The translations under genes were made by a program, and so were the position numbers. From assembly GCA_023140195.1 (NCBI GenBank), contig JAGLME010000024.1, positions 62,001 through 126,000 on the forward strand: 64,000 nt of DNA, read 5' to 3'. Below are positions 18,701-27,023 of the stretch, in pieces. How positions within the stretch are numbered: the first letter of the stretch is position 1; each line of letters starts with the position of its first letter. This DNA is from Thermoplasmata archaeon (lineage in GTDB: Archaea; Thermoplasmatota; Thermoplasmata; RBG-16-68-12; SOIM01). The notes below the pieces were generated by a model, which searched no databases, was not told the origin of the DNA, and was given only the letters and a program-made list of their open reading frames with translations.

Positions 18701-20829
18701 CGACTGCGGTGGTCCCTCCATTCCTGGTCCTGAACAAAACGGCAGATCCGGACACGATCTGGATCGAGAATTCGCCCCTGCTTCCTCAGGAGACTACCAT
18801 CAAGCTCAACGTAACCGGGAGAGGCATTCCTCTGGTATCTGGGATGCCGCAGGACACCGTCTTTGTGATCGACAACTCCGGAAGCATGAGCGGCAACGAC
18901 CCGAGCTACCAGCGATTGGTTGCTGCCAAGAACTACGTGGACATGATGATACTGCCTGACAGGGCGGCGACCGTGAGGTTCACAAGTACCGCGTTGCTGG
19001 TGAACGGGCACCATCTTACCTCCGACTACGCTCAGGTCAAGGCCGACATAGACTCGTTCCCAGGTTCGGGGGGAGGGACGAACATTGGTGCAGGCATCTC
19101 GGTGGCAAATGACGAGCTTATATCATATGGAGACCCGGACCACCTTCACATCCAGATCCTGATAACCGATGGGAGAGCCAACAACGCCGCCGCGCTTCAA
19201 GAGGCCCAGAGAGCAGCGGACAACGGGATAATCATCTTCACCATCGGCCTTGGCAACAACACCGACGGTGCACTGCTGAGCCAGATAGCTAGCTTGACGG
19301 GAGGAGAATACCTTCCGGCCCCGACCGCTGACGCATTGAACGACATCTACATCAAGATCTTCAGGCAGGTCATGAACGTGGCTGGAAGGAAGGTGGAGGC
19401 CCCAACAGGAATGAACCCGATGATAAGGGACGCGCTGCCGCCATACATCCACTACGTTCCGGGGTCCTTCCAGGATGAGAGTGCGAATCCCCTACCGCCA
19501 GATGTGGTCACCGTGAACCCCGACGGCAGCACCATACTCGATTGGGATGTTGATGTGATACTGATCAACCAGTCCTGGAATGTGCAATACATGGTGACAT
19601 CATCGAAAGAGGGTTTGGTCCTCGTGGGCATCCATCCCGATGCCAGGGTCAACTACACCAAGTGGGACAATTCGAGCGCGACGGTCTTTTTTCCTGATGT
19701 CCTGGTGAACGTCTTGGTCCCGGAGCCGGTGGATCCTCCCATCTTAGGCATCGATGCGGACCAGAACGATGTGCGTCTGTCGTGGACGATACCAGGACCG
19801 AACATCAGTAATTACCTGATCTACAGGTCTCCCGACCAGAGAGGGTTCGATTTCTCCCAGTCTTTCTACAGCACCTTAGGTGATGTGAATCCTCAGCGAA
19901 CGGACTGGACGGATCTAGGTGCCGCAAATCCCAACCCCAGGGAATACTACTACTCGGTGAGAGCCGTCAACAACCTGGGCATCAAGAGCATCACCAGCAA
20001 CACGGTCGGGAAGTGGACCAGAGGTTTCGAACCGGGCTTGAACGCCTTTTCCCTGCCCCTGGAACCGATCGTGAAACACGACATTGGATGGTATGCCAGT
20101 TCCATACCGAACGCGGAGCACATAGATTGGATGGACGCCAGCGACACTTGGATCAGGCACATCAGGGGAGGTCCCGTCGTTCGATCTGGCATGCTTGGTA
20201 TGAGGGAAGGATTCCAGATCTTCCTTTCGGCGCCTTCGAACTTCACATTCGTGGGGAGTCCGGCTTCCATGATCAAATACCATGAGGGAGTGGGGGAGAG
20301 CCTCAACTTCAGAAGAGGACTGACGGCAACGGTGATCCAGAACAACGTCAAGCTGTACTGGAGAGCTGCAATCGGGAGCACTGGCTACGTGGTCTACAGG
20401 TCGGAAGGCAGAATGGACTTCCACCAGATGGCCCTCACGCCCATCATCACGCTGGGTCCCAATGCAACAGACTGGATAGACGTTGGCGTGATGTCCCTGG
20501 CCTCGGAATGGTACTACATGGTGATCCCCCTGACAGCCGGCGGGAACGAGGGAGGCAGTACCTTCAGCATAGGAGTAATCTCAGTGGAGTATCAGGCCGG
20601 GCATAACGCGATGGGGCTTCCTTTGGAACCTATTGCTGTCTGGACGCTGGACTTCTACTGTGAGATAATGATGTCCGTTACGGGGATGGCCTATATTGTC
20701 GTGGGCGTGTGGAAATTCCATGCGACCGAAATGCCTGCGGGGATATACGATCCGTTCATTGAGCAGGGAGAAGCGTATCAGATATCTGTGGAAGGTCAAC
20801 CGTCGAGGTACGTCTACGTCGGATACTAG
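15742..20829 (+). CDS. giant secreted protein with duplicated lamin-tail-like units and a von Willebrand A domain
   Basis: The protein has 1695 residues. A signal sequence lies near residues 21-50 (AISISIVIILATMT, ending AQAAG). GGAGG is 7 nt before the ATG. Residues about 318-594 and 595-872 are a tandem duplication, each with an ITEVQD/KVE or KIE unit and a FNAN-RFIELxY unit typical of lamin-tail or surface-associated beta-sandwich domains. A von Willebrand A domain begins near 1036 with the complete MIDAS start DNSGSMSG, followed by GGTNIGAGI and ITDGRANN. Fibronectin-III-like modules and two terminal modules (NAFSLPLEPI and NAMGLPLEPI) complete it. No membrane helix is seen at the end. 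It probably mediates metal-dependent adhesion at the cell surface. Confidence 0.85.
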   Translation: MGIEEGESRRAHNQSDQASKAISISIVIILATMTTLSGSLFLPTAQAAGLALSVGNVDFSVNDFGVITNDIAWNWVTQSHFVYKSFLTIYHSAYPSGGGSTEVANGYGSGTGDFTIDEPNIYIENGAVQETYASFRQTGVTGVSDDLKIYQRAYTEQDQDWAIIMWEIENIYGQDILDLRVGMNFRVRIADTPGDDIDYWDAGLATYSILDVTTGTTLMGLASAEPNLPLNHYYGGAAGKQGAVDPTSDKSLYASLMTNQVVAVPEEITCMVGWEVGTLPMGSSVSLPLVIAFGGNYPLAGVIDAKNFLIGRTTKLSITEVQDTGSVGNGKVEAMNHGLRTVSDSEIYLSPDGITQWGSGTWSQTTISPGDYSVYSLGPGESFQNSEGGAVSLHYSTGLEFDSVSFGQAGRATDPLTDESVCRYWNGTGYTDSWVRDQTPTFGSQNDCAGRLEPPPIVLNEVYFNANIPNERFIELFYPGTASISTNGWKLVVDSEYVLPAVTLDTNKRLLVLRGMGFPSGFDMDDGTVNGDNVYLYDPLDRLADMAGWSSAHNKGESMTRVADTAKWDYDGFDDASSIQAGWTFGTIPSLDLDLFITEVQDLDTVGSEKIEIFNYGDFPLMSSGIYLSPDGVAKWTTGTWSKTTFSPGEYSFYTVGPGEGFASEEGGMVSLHYSSGYELDSVSFGQMGPVPDPLKDESVSRYWDGAAYQSEWVRDPTPTFGVQNDRMGLHPGPQVVLKEVHFNANSLNDRFIELYYKGGGTINTNGWKLVVDSELIMTAVDMDVDKNHFVLRGEDFPTDFGMDDGTVSGDNVYLYDDLGRLVDMVGWSSAHTQDRSVARVQDQVLWGYDGFDDVSSTAAGWSFDSTLTPETARMWQDESKWGSVGQIVEYNVTLNYSGSSADVFDITYTTTLGWQVDLLDGLGNPIVDHDSDGVPDSDAMLWGDVFQLKVHVHIPPDPSTGTVDVVRAYAVSSLNANVKGRVVLRTTAVVPPFLVLNKTADPDTIWIENSPLLPQETTIKLNVTGRGIPLVSGMPQDTVFVIDNSGSMSGNDPSYQRLVAAKNYVDMMILPDRAATVRFTSTALLVNGHHLTSDYAQVKADIDSFPGSGGGTNIGAGISVANDELISYGDPDHLHIQILITDGRANNAAALQEAQRAADNGIIIFTIGLGNNTDGALLSQIASLTGGEYLPAPTADALNDIYIKIFRQVMNVAGRKVEAPTGMNPMIRDALPPYIHYVPGSFQDESANPLPPDVVTVNPDGSTILDWDVDVILINQSWNVQYMVTSSKEGLVLVGIHPDARVNYTKWDNSSATVFFPDVLVNVLVPEPVDPPILGIDADQNDVRLSWTIPGPNISNYLIYRSPDQRGFDFSQSFYSTLGDVNPQRTDWTDLGAANPNPREYYYSVRAVNNLGIKSITSNTVGKWTRGFEPGLNAFSLPLEPIVKHDIGWYASSIPNAEHIDWMDASDTWIRHIRGGPVVRSGMLGMREGFQIFLSAPSNFTFVGSPASMIKYHEGVGESLNFRRGLTATVIQNNVKLYWRAAIGSTGYVVYRSEGRMDFHQMALTPIITLGPNATDWIDVGVMSLASEWYYMVIPLTAGGNEGGSTFSIGVISVEYQAGHNAMGLPLEPIAVWTLDFYCEIMMSVTGMAYIVVGVWKFHATEMPAGIYDPFIEQGEAYQISVEGQPSRYVYVGY

Positions 20830-20843
20830 TTGTTCGTAATGGT

Positions 20844-21048
20844 CTAGGTGGAGTTTTGGGAGACTTCAATCCAGTAACCGTGGCCTGCCTGAAGGAAGTC
20901 AGAATCTTGGAGCGATTTTAGGAAATACGGGGAAGATATGGCATCGAAGCCTTCAATCCTTTTCCGGGGGAAGTTCTCTGAGGCTGCTGGTCCATGAATC
21001 TTTCCCGACAGGTGACAGAGTAGAGGGCATCCAATTGGAAGTGCCTCG
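20844..21048 (-). pseudogene. remnant of the surface-protein C-terminal module
   Basis: The minus strand encodes GCPLLCHLS (matching GWNLVGFPS), then RIEGFDA, SPYFLKSLQDSDFLQAGHG, YWIEVSQNST and a stop. This is the same terminal module as in the 792-residue protein and the remnant at 4913-5070. A TGA lies just upstream in frame. No start or body is present. It sits between the 3' ends of the 1695-residue gene and the propeller gene. Confidence 0.75.
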
Positions 21049-21073
21049 CTTCATCGGAGGTGCCTTCGAAATA

Positions 21074-22849
21074 TTATCTGAATTCTAAGTCAGAAAGGGT
21101 GCTTTTTGGTGTCAGGGGAACCCTGCCAGGCAGAATTACTCTAATGATGTCATGCAGTTCGAAAGTCTCTCCGTCCATCCATTGACCGGTGATCTTGATA
21201 TCCACAGCCTCCGAAATCGGTAGGATGGCTTGAACTGCTGCACGATTGAACTTGGCCATTAGAGTTATGTTATTCTGCACTTCCCACCGTTCAGGTGAAA
21301 GGACATCATTCAGGAGCAGTGATGAAGCGTCGATTTCGTCTGCGTTCGCACCGTCAGTTGTGAGGTATGCTGTGATCCATCTGCCTTTGGACTTGAGGTT
21401 GAGGGTGTCCGGGTCGATGTCCAGCGTGAGAGAACGAGTCTCAACCACACGCGCGGATACGCTGACGTTGCCCTCACCCCCATTGGAGGATATTAGGACA
21501 TCTCCCGCATATTGTCCGCTGGACAGACCTGTGGTGTCGATCGACACGCTTATGATGTCGTGCTCACCGTCGCTCGATCCGTGCGATGGGCTGACGACCG
21601 CTATCCAGGGGATGTTCTCAAGGAAGCTGTACTGCAAGGTCCCTTCTCCTGAGTTCCATATCTCGAAGGACTTGGTGTCTTGGACGCCCGGATACAGATC
21701 TCCGAAGTCTATGTGAGAGGGGGAATAGGACAAGATGGGTGGAGGCTGGAGATCGGCCTTGGTGGCGTACATAATATTCGAACCGGTATCATTCAGATAA
21801 GCTATGTGCGGCTGGTCGTTGCTGTCCAGAGCCAATGACACAGCAATGCCAAGCACTCCCGATGTGTCCACTGTCTCAATGACCCACGCAGTGACGTTCC
21901 ATCTGGCGTACTTGATGTCGAAGCTGGTGAAATCGGCGTAGGCTATGTGGGGGAAGTCACTGCTGTCAAGAGCTATGGATGTCGTCCAGCCAACATTGTC
22001 AGCTGTGTCAACGGTCTCGTTGATCCACGTGTTTCCATCCCACCTCGCGTATTTCAGGTCGCGATTGATGATGTCCCGGTAGCTGACATGAGGATTGTCA
22101 TTAGCATCGAGAGCCAGAGAACGTGGGGTATTGATATAGCCAGAGCGATCCACGATCTGGCTGATCCATGCGGAACCGTTCCACCTCGCATATCTAACAT
22201 CATAGTTGTCTCCATCGTAATAGAGTATGTGCGGATTGTCGCCACTGTCAACGGCTATGGAAGTGTCGTCGCCAACATGAACAGATTGGTCTACGAGTTC
22301 GTAGTTCCATGATGACCCGTTCCACCTCGCGTACTTCACACCTCGATGAGACCCATATTCATAGCTTATGTGGGGGTAATCGCGGCTGTCGAGAGCGAGG
22401 GACAACTGAGAGCCGGGCGAAATAGGTGGTTCAGAAGAGTCCACGGTTTCGTTGATCCAAGAACTTCCGGTCCATTGTGCATACTTGATACTCTGGTCGG
22501 TGCGGGAAAAATAGCCTATTCGCGGACGGTCGTTACTGTCCAAAGCCAGTGAACTGGGAGAACCAAGTTGACCGACGGAGTCGACGACCTCGATCTTCCA
22601 AGAGGTTCCCGTCCATCGCCCGTATAAGAGGTCGAATGCATCGTCCTGACTGAAGCTGATGTGAGGATAGCCATTTCTGTCAATCGCGATGGACGCACCG
22701 CCCCATTCATCATCGTCGGGGCGAACGACTTCGATGCGCCATCCGCTCCCGTCCAGAGGCTCGGGAGTCTGTATCTGAGGAAGAGCCATCACTGAGAGCA
22801 TGGTGGATACCAACAATGACAGAATGATCTTGTTGAGGCTCCCTAACAT
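21074..22849 (-). CDS. secreted beta-propeller-like repeat protein with Ig-like tail
   Basis: This is a 591-residue paralogue of the partial gene at 1-1138. A signal peptide (residues 1-27) is followed by seven repeats of about 48 residues with the pattern SxALDSNDxPHISY, KYARWxGSSW and xETVDxS (about 35-370). From about 385 a beta-sandwich of the ASPM/SPD-2/Hydin type follows (PSHIDFGDLYPGVQDTKSF), and then a final domain. GGAGGGG is 6 nt before the ATG. A minus-strand TATA box at 22922-22934 and a hairpin at 22875-22894 lie upstream. It is exported and probably structural or ligand-binding; no enzymatic motif is seen. Confidence 0.85.
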   Translation of the reverse strand: MLGSLNKIILSLLVSTMLSVMALPQIQTPEPLDGSGWRIEVVRPDDDEWGGASIAIDRNGYPHISFSQDDAFDLLYGRWTGTSWKIEVVDSVGQLGSPSSLALDSNDRPRIGYFSRTDQSIKYAQWTGSSWINETVDSSEPPISPGSQLSLALDSRDYPHISYEYGSHRGVKYARWNGSSWNYELVDQSVHVGDDTSIAVDSGDNPHILYYDGDNYDVRYARWNGSAWISQIVDRSGYINTPRSLALDANDNPHVSYRDIINRDLKYARWDGNTWINETVDTADNVGWTTSIALDSSDFPHIAYADFTSFDIKYARWNVTAWVIETVDTSGVLGIAVSLALDSNDQPHIAYLNDTGSNIMYATKADLQPPPILSYSPSHIDFGDLYPGVQDTKSFEIWNSGEGTLQYSFLENIPWIAVVSPSHGSSDGEHDIISVSIDTTGLSSGQYAGDVLISSNGGEGNVSVSARVVETRSLTLDIDPDTLNLKSKGRWITAYLTTDGANADEIDASSLLLNDVLSPERWEVQNNITLMAKFNRAAVQAILPISEAVDIKITGQWMDGETFELHDIIRVILPGRVPLTPKSTLSDLEFR

Positions 22850-22874
22850 CTTCTCCCCTCCTAAAGTTCAAGAA

Positions 22875-22894
22875 CCTCTCTTCCTCCAGAGAGG
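22875..22894 (-). promoter_or_regulatory. leader hairpin of the propeller gene
   Basis: CCTCTC and GAGAGG form a perfect 6-bp stem with an 8-nt loop. On the transcribed (minus) strand the loop contains GGAGG, a Shine-Dalgarno-like decoy upstream of the real one. With the TATA box at 22922-22934 the hairpin falls inside the predicted leader. A regulatory role is only a possibility. Confidence 0.35.
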
Positions 22895-23142
22895 TCTGGT
22901 CATATAGAGTATTGAATGTGGAAATATAAATAACTTGCTGGGCCAGCTAAATCAGCACCGTTTATGAGTGTGACTTCTTCATTTTCACCAATTCCAAGGA
23001 CGAGGTTTTCGACCAATCATCACGGTTAGATTTCGCGCCCAAATGGGACTTGCTTACTCAATAGACACTGTGTCAATCACATATCTCATTCACGACGAAC
23101 TCTCAACTCTGGCCAACGGATTTCTCCGCGCCACAATACCGT

Positions 23143-23150
23143 TTTATATC
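23143..23150 (+). promoter_or_regulatory. TATA box of the etf operon
   Basis: The sequence tttatatc is centred about 33 nt before the ATG at 23179. This predicts a leader of under 10 nt, so the operon's mRNA is nearly leaderless at its first gene. Confidence 0.55.
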
Positions 23151-23178
23151 CGCATTACATTCAAAGCCAAAGTGATTG

Positions 23179-23973
23179 ATGATGAACATCATCGTGTGCG
23201 TCAAACAGGTGCCTGACACGGCCGCGACGATCAAACTGGACCCCACAGGCAAGAGCATAAGTCAAGAGAACATCACATACGTTTTGAACCCGTTCGACGA
23301 GTACGCAATCGAGGAGGCTCTGCAAACAAAGGAGAAGTTCGGGGGAGAGGTCACACTTGTAACGATGGGCCCCGACAGGGCGGAAGAGGCTCTCAGAACC
23401 GGTCTCGCCATGGGCGCCGACAAGGGCATCCACATTACCGATCCACAATTGGCAGGAACGGACTTCTTCGGGACCGCCAGGGTTCTGGCAGCGGCCATCA
23501 AGACCGTCCCCCACGACATCATCTTCTGCGGGAAGGTCGCGGTGGACGACAACGCAGGACAGGTTGGCCCACAGATCGCGGAGCTTCTCGGAATCCCCCA
23601 GGTGACGGCGGCAACAAAGGTGGAGATCGCAGAGGGTGGAGCGTCAGCAAAGGTGAACAGGGAGATCGAAGGGGCGACTGAAGTCCTCCAAACGTCTCTG
23701 CCGGCCGTGATAACAGCCGAGAAGGACCTCAACCAGCCGAGATATCCATCATTGCCGGGCATCATGAAGGCAAAGCAGAAACCGGTACAGAAGATGACGC
23801 TGGCCGACCTGGGATTGAACCCTGCAGAGTTCGGATCCGGGGCTTCGAAGTTCGAGATCACCAGCATGGCGATGCCATCCAAGAGAGAGGGCGGACGGAT
23901 AATCCAAGGAGACCTGCCAGTAGCCGTAAGAGAGCTGGTCAAACTGCTTCATGAGGAGGCAAAGGTGATCTAG
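23179..23973 (+). CDS. etfB: electron transfer flavoprotein beta subunit
   Basis: The protein has about 264 residues; ATG codons at 23179 and 23182 are both possible. It matches EtfB: N-terminal MNIIVCVKQVPDTA, the DNAGQVGPQIAELLG region that follows the AMP/FAD-binding part, and a C-terminal arm that contacts EtfA. EtfB and EtfA form a soluble FAD (plus AMP or second FAD) electron carrier that takes electrons from dehydrogenases. It begins a three-gene operon with etfA (11-nt gap) and a membrane Fe-S oxidoreductase. Confidence 0.95.
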   Translation: MMNIIVCVKQVPDTAATIKLDPTGKSISQENITYVLNPFDEYAIEEALQTKEKFGGEVTLVTMGPDRAEEALRTGLAMGADKGIHITDPQLAGTDFFGTARVLAAAIKTVPHDIIFCGKVAVDDNAGQVGPQIAELLGIPQVTAATKVEIAEGGASAKVNREIEGATEVLQTSLPAVITAEKDLNQPRYPSLPGIMKAKQKPVQKMTLADLGLNPAEFGSGASKFEITSMAMPSKREGGRIIQGDLPVAVRELVKLLHEEAKVI

Positions 23974-23984
23974 GAGGGTGTGAA

Positions 23985-24974
23985 ATGGCTGGCGAAGTGT
24001 TAGTTCTGTGTGAACAGGCGGATGGGAAGTTGAAGGTCATCAGCAATGAGATTCTAACAAAGGGCAGGGAGATCTCAACAGCTCTCGGAGCGGGGCTCTC
24101 TGCTGTGATCGCGGGTTCTGGTATCGAACCACTCGGTCAGGAGCTATCCAATTGGGCAGGTAAGGTCTTCGTTCTCGATTCTCTTCAGCTGGCAAGTTAC
24201 ACGACCGATGGGTACACAAAGGCCCTCGCCAATCTCATAACTGCCCAGCAGCCCAAGCTGGTTCTGTGCGGTGCATCCTCACAAGGCAGGGACCTCATTC
24301 CAAGAGTGGCTGCCAAGCTCAAGGGAGCGCTGGCGTCTAACTGCAGCGATCTCAGGGTGGAGAACGGGGGACTGGTTGCGACGAGACCTGTCTATGGAGA
24401 GAAGACCTACGCTCAGGTGGCGTTGAAAGGCGAAGGACTCCAGTTCGTGTCCATCAGACCAAAAGCGGTGGTCCCAATCGAGCCGGAAGCGCCTGCTGGG
24501 GGACAGGTGTTCAAGATCGATCCGAATGTGGCACCGGAAGACCTCAGAACGAGTGTCGTCGAGACAATAAAGGGCGCCGGAGGAATGATCGAGCTCACGG
24601 AAGCTGACATAATCGTCTCGGGGGGCAGGGGCACAAAGGGCGATGAAGGGTTCAAGTGTGTGGAGGATCTGGCAAGGGAGCTCAACGCTGCCGTAGGTGC
24701 CTCCCGTTCAGTGGTTGACGCGGGTTGGAAGGCCCATTCGTTCCAGGTGGGGCAGACCGGGAAGGTCGTTAGCCCGCAGCTGTACGTCGCCGCCGGCATC
24801 TCGGGAGCCATCCAGCATCTGGCTGGGATGAGGACGTCCAGAGTGATAGTGGCCATAAACAAGGACCCGGAAGCCCCGATATTCAAACTTGCAGATTACG
24901 GGATCGTGGCAGATCTCTTCCAGGCATGCCCGTTATTGACCGAGGAGATCCGAAAGCTCAAAGCTCAGCAGTAG
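23985..24974 (+). CDS. etfA: electron transfer flavoprotein alpha subunit
   Basis: The protein has 329 residues. The N-terminal half is the EtfA Rossmann-like domain. The C-terminal half carries the canonical FAD-binding segment: GGRG, then SRSVVDAGW, GQTGKVVSPQLYVAAGISG, then INKDPEAPIF and YGIVADLF. AGGAGGG lies 9 nt before the ATG. It pairs with EtfB. I see no added ferredoxin-like domain at the N-terminus. Confidence 0.95.
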   Translation: MAGEVLVLCEQADGKLKVISNEILTKGREISTALGAGLSAVIAGSGIEPLGQELSNWAGKVFVLDSLQLASYTTDGYTKALANLITAQQPKLVLCGASSQGRDLIPRVAAKLKGALASNCSDLRVENGGLVATRPVYGEKTYAQVALKGEGLQFVSIRPKAVVPIEPEAPAGGQVFKIDPNVAPEDLRTSVVETIKGAGGMIELTEADIIVSGGRGTKGDEGFKCVEDLARELNAAVGASRSVVDAGWKAHSFQVGQTGKVVSPQLYVAAGISGAIQHLAGMRTSRVIVAINKDPEAPIFKLADYGIVADLFQACPLLTEEIRKLKAQQ

Positions 24975-25005
24975 CTGAATAACCTCCAGGAGGAGGGGGA
25001 CCGAA

Positions 25006-27015
25006 ATGGAACCCAACGAAATCTGGCTCTTGGCAATGTGGGGGCTCTCGATTCTTCTGTTAGTTGTCTTCTTGTACGGCTTCTACAGGAAGTACCGTCT
25101 CGCGAACCTGGGTGTCCAGGAAAGCAGATGGGACAAGATGGGTGAGAGGGTCAAGTCGTTCTTCGTCTTCGGCCTTCTGCAACGAAGGGTCGTGAAGGAA
25201 CCGATTCCGCTGCTCTTCCACACCGCGATCTATCTTGGATTCCTGTACCTCCTATTGTCGACCACCCTGGTTTTCGTTCAAATGGACTTCGGCATCAACC
25301 TGCTGTACGGGGACACCTGCCTCTGGGCGACGCTGTTGGCAGATCTGGCCGGCATAGTTGTGATGTCGGGCGTGATAGTGGCTGCTTACAGAAGATACAT
25401 TTCCAAGCCGACGCGGTTGGAGAGGAGGAAGGAGGATGCGATCGCTCTTGCACTTATATTCCTGATCGTCTTCACCGGCTTCATGGCGGAGGGTGTGAGA
25501 ATCCTCAACGGGGATCCAGGGCCGCTCTGCAGGACATCTCCAGGTGGACAGCCAATGGATGACGCGGCCTGGTCGCCGGTGGGAGTTGCGCTCGCCTGGT
25601 TCTTCGAGGTTCTCAGCCTTCAAGGAGAGACCGTTTGGGGCGTCTTCTGGTGGGTCCATCTGTTGCTGGCCTTCGCCTTCATCATGTATCTCCCTTACTC
25701 GAAGTTATCACACATATTCATAGGTCCGTTGAACACCTTCTTCCGTTCTCTTAGACCCAAGGGCGCGTTGAAGAAGATGGAGATTAAGGAGGACGCCGAG
25801 GTCTTCGGGGTCCAGAAGATACAAGAGTTCACGACCAAGCAGTTATGGGACCTGCACGCCTGCATGGAATGCGGACGATGCCAGGACAATTGTCCGGCGT
25901 GGCAAACGGATAAACCGCTCTCACCCAAGAAGATCATAACCGATCTGAGAGAACATCTGTACGAGAGGGGAAAGGTCCTGCTCAAGAAGAGTGGAGAAGG
26001 GGAAGAGGTCCCGTCGCTCGGCGGTAACGTGGTCCAGTATGACGAGATATGGGCCTGTACGACCTGCGGAGCCTGTCAGGAGCACTGTCCAGTCTTCATA
26101 GAGCACATAGACAAGATAGTGGACATTCGAAGGGCCATGGTGATGATGGAGTCCAACTTCCCCAACGAGATGAACCCTGTGCTCAGGAACATGGAGACGC
26201 AGTTCAATCCGTATATGGTGGGCAACGACACCCGCGCCGACTGGGCCGAGGACCTCGGGATCAAGAAGCTCTCCGCAGACCAGGATGTGGAATACCTCTA
26301 CTTCGTGGGCTGCACGGCGTCCTTTGACGACAGGAACAAGAAGGTGGCGACTGCCTTTGCGAAGATAATGAAGAGAGCGGGTGTAAGTTTCGGGATACTG
26401 GGAACCGAGGAGAAGTGCTGCGGCGAACCCCTGAGAAGAATGGGGAACGAATACCTGGGCCAGATGATGATAACCGAGAACATCAATGTCTTCAAGAAGT
26501 ACAACGTCAAGAAGATCGTCACTGCCTGCCCGCACTGCTTCAACACCCTCAAGAACGAGTATCCGGACTTCGACGGGAAGTTCCAGGTGATACACCACAC
26601 TGAACTGCTTTCCGACCTGATGAAGAAAGGGAAGATCAAAACCTCGAAGAAACTGCCAGCGATCGCCACTTACCACGATTCGTGCTACCTGGGAAGGCAC
26701 AATGACATCTACGACCAACCCAGGGATGCATTGGAAGCGGTGACCTCCGGTCAGCTGAAGGAGATGAAGGACAACAAATGGAAAGGGTTCTGCTGCGGAG
26801 CGGGCGGAGGAAGGATGTGGATGGAAGAGACCCTGGGGTCGAGGATAAACGAGACCCGTGTCCAGCAGGCACTGGATGTGAAGGCGGACACCATGGCGAC
26901 GGCGTGTCCGTTCTGCCTGATCATGCTGGGGGATGGGATAAAGGCAAAGGACGCTGAGGAGAAGCTGGATATAGTTGATATAGCCGAGATGTTCGAATCT
27001 GCGATGGAAAAGTGA
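25006..27015 (+). CDS. membrane-bound HdrD/GlpC-like Fe-S oxidoreductase acting with ETF
   Basis: The protein has 669 residues. Residues 1-250 hold about six transmembrane helices in a NarI-like arrangement, with His residues in PLLFHTAIY and WWVHLLLAF as candidate haem ligands. Two [4Fe-4S] motifs follow: CMECGRCQDNCP (286-297) and CTTCGACQEHCP (351-362). Two cysteine-rich CCG domains come after, with EEKCCGEP...CPHC and FCCGAGGG...CPFC, as in HdrD and HdrB. The domain order matches the membrane Fe-S oxidoreductases found next to etfAB, which probably pass ETF electrons to a membrane quinone or similar acceptor. GGAGGAGGGGG lies just before the ATG. The terminal acceptor in this organism is unknown. 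Confidence 0.9.
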   Translation: MEPNEIWLLAMWGLSILLLVVFLYGFYRKYRLANLGVQESRWDKMGERVKSFFVFGLLQRRVVKEPIPLLFHTAIYLGFLYLLLSTTLVFVQMDFGINLLYGDTCLWATLLADLAGIVVMSGVIVAAYRRYISKPTRLERRKEDAIALALIFLIVFTGFMAEGVRILNGDPGPLCRTSPGGQPMDDAAWSPVGVALAWFFEVLSLQGETVWGVFWWVHLLLAFAFIMYLPYSKLSHIFIGPLNTFFRSLRPKGALKKMEIKEDAEVFGVQKIQEFTTKQLWDLHACMECGRCQDNCPAWQTDKPLSPKKIITDLREHLYERGKVLLKKSGEGEEVPSLGGNVVQYDEIWACTTCGACQEHCPVFIEHIDKIVDIRRAMVMMESNFPNEMNPVLRNMETQFNPYMVGNDTRADWAEDLGIKKLSADQDVEYLYFVGCTASFDDRNKKVATAFAKIMKRAGVSFGILGTEEKCCGEPLRRMGNEYLGQMMITENINVFKKYNVKKIVTACPHCFNTLKNEYPDFDGKFQVIHHTELLSDLMKKGKIKTSKKLPAIATYHDSCYLGRHNDIYDQPRDALEAVTSGQLKEMKDNKWKGFCCGAGGGRMWMEETLGSRINETRVQQALDVKADTMATACPFCLIMLGDGIKAKDAEEKLDIVDIAEMFESAMEK

Positions 27016-27023
27016 TCTCCCGT

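Larger units (their letters stand above)
22850..23178. other. divergent intergenic region with two promoters
   Basis: This 329-bp gap separates two divergent genes. On the minus side it holds a hairpin (22875-22894) and a TATA box (22922-22934). On the plus side it holds the etf TATA box (23143-23150). I see no gene or RNA in the middle. Confidence 0.6.
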
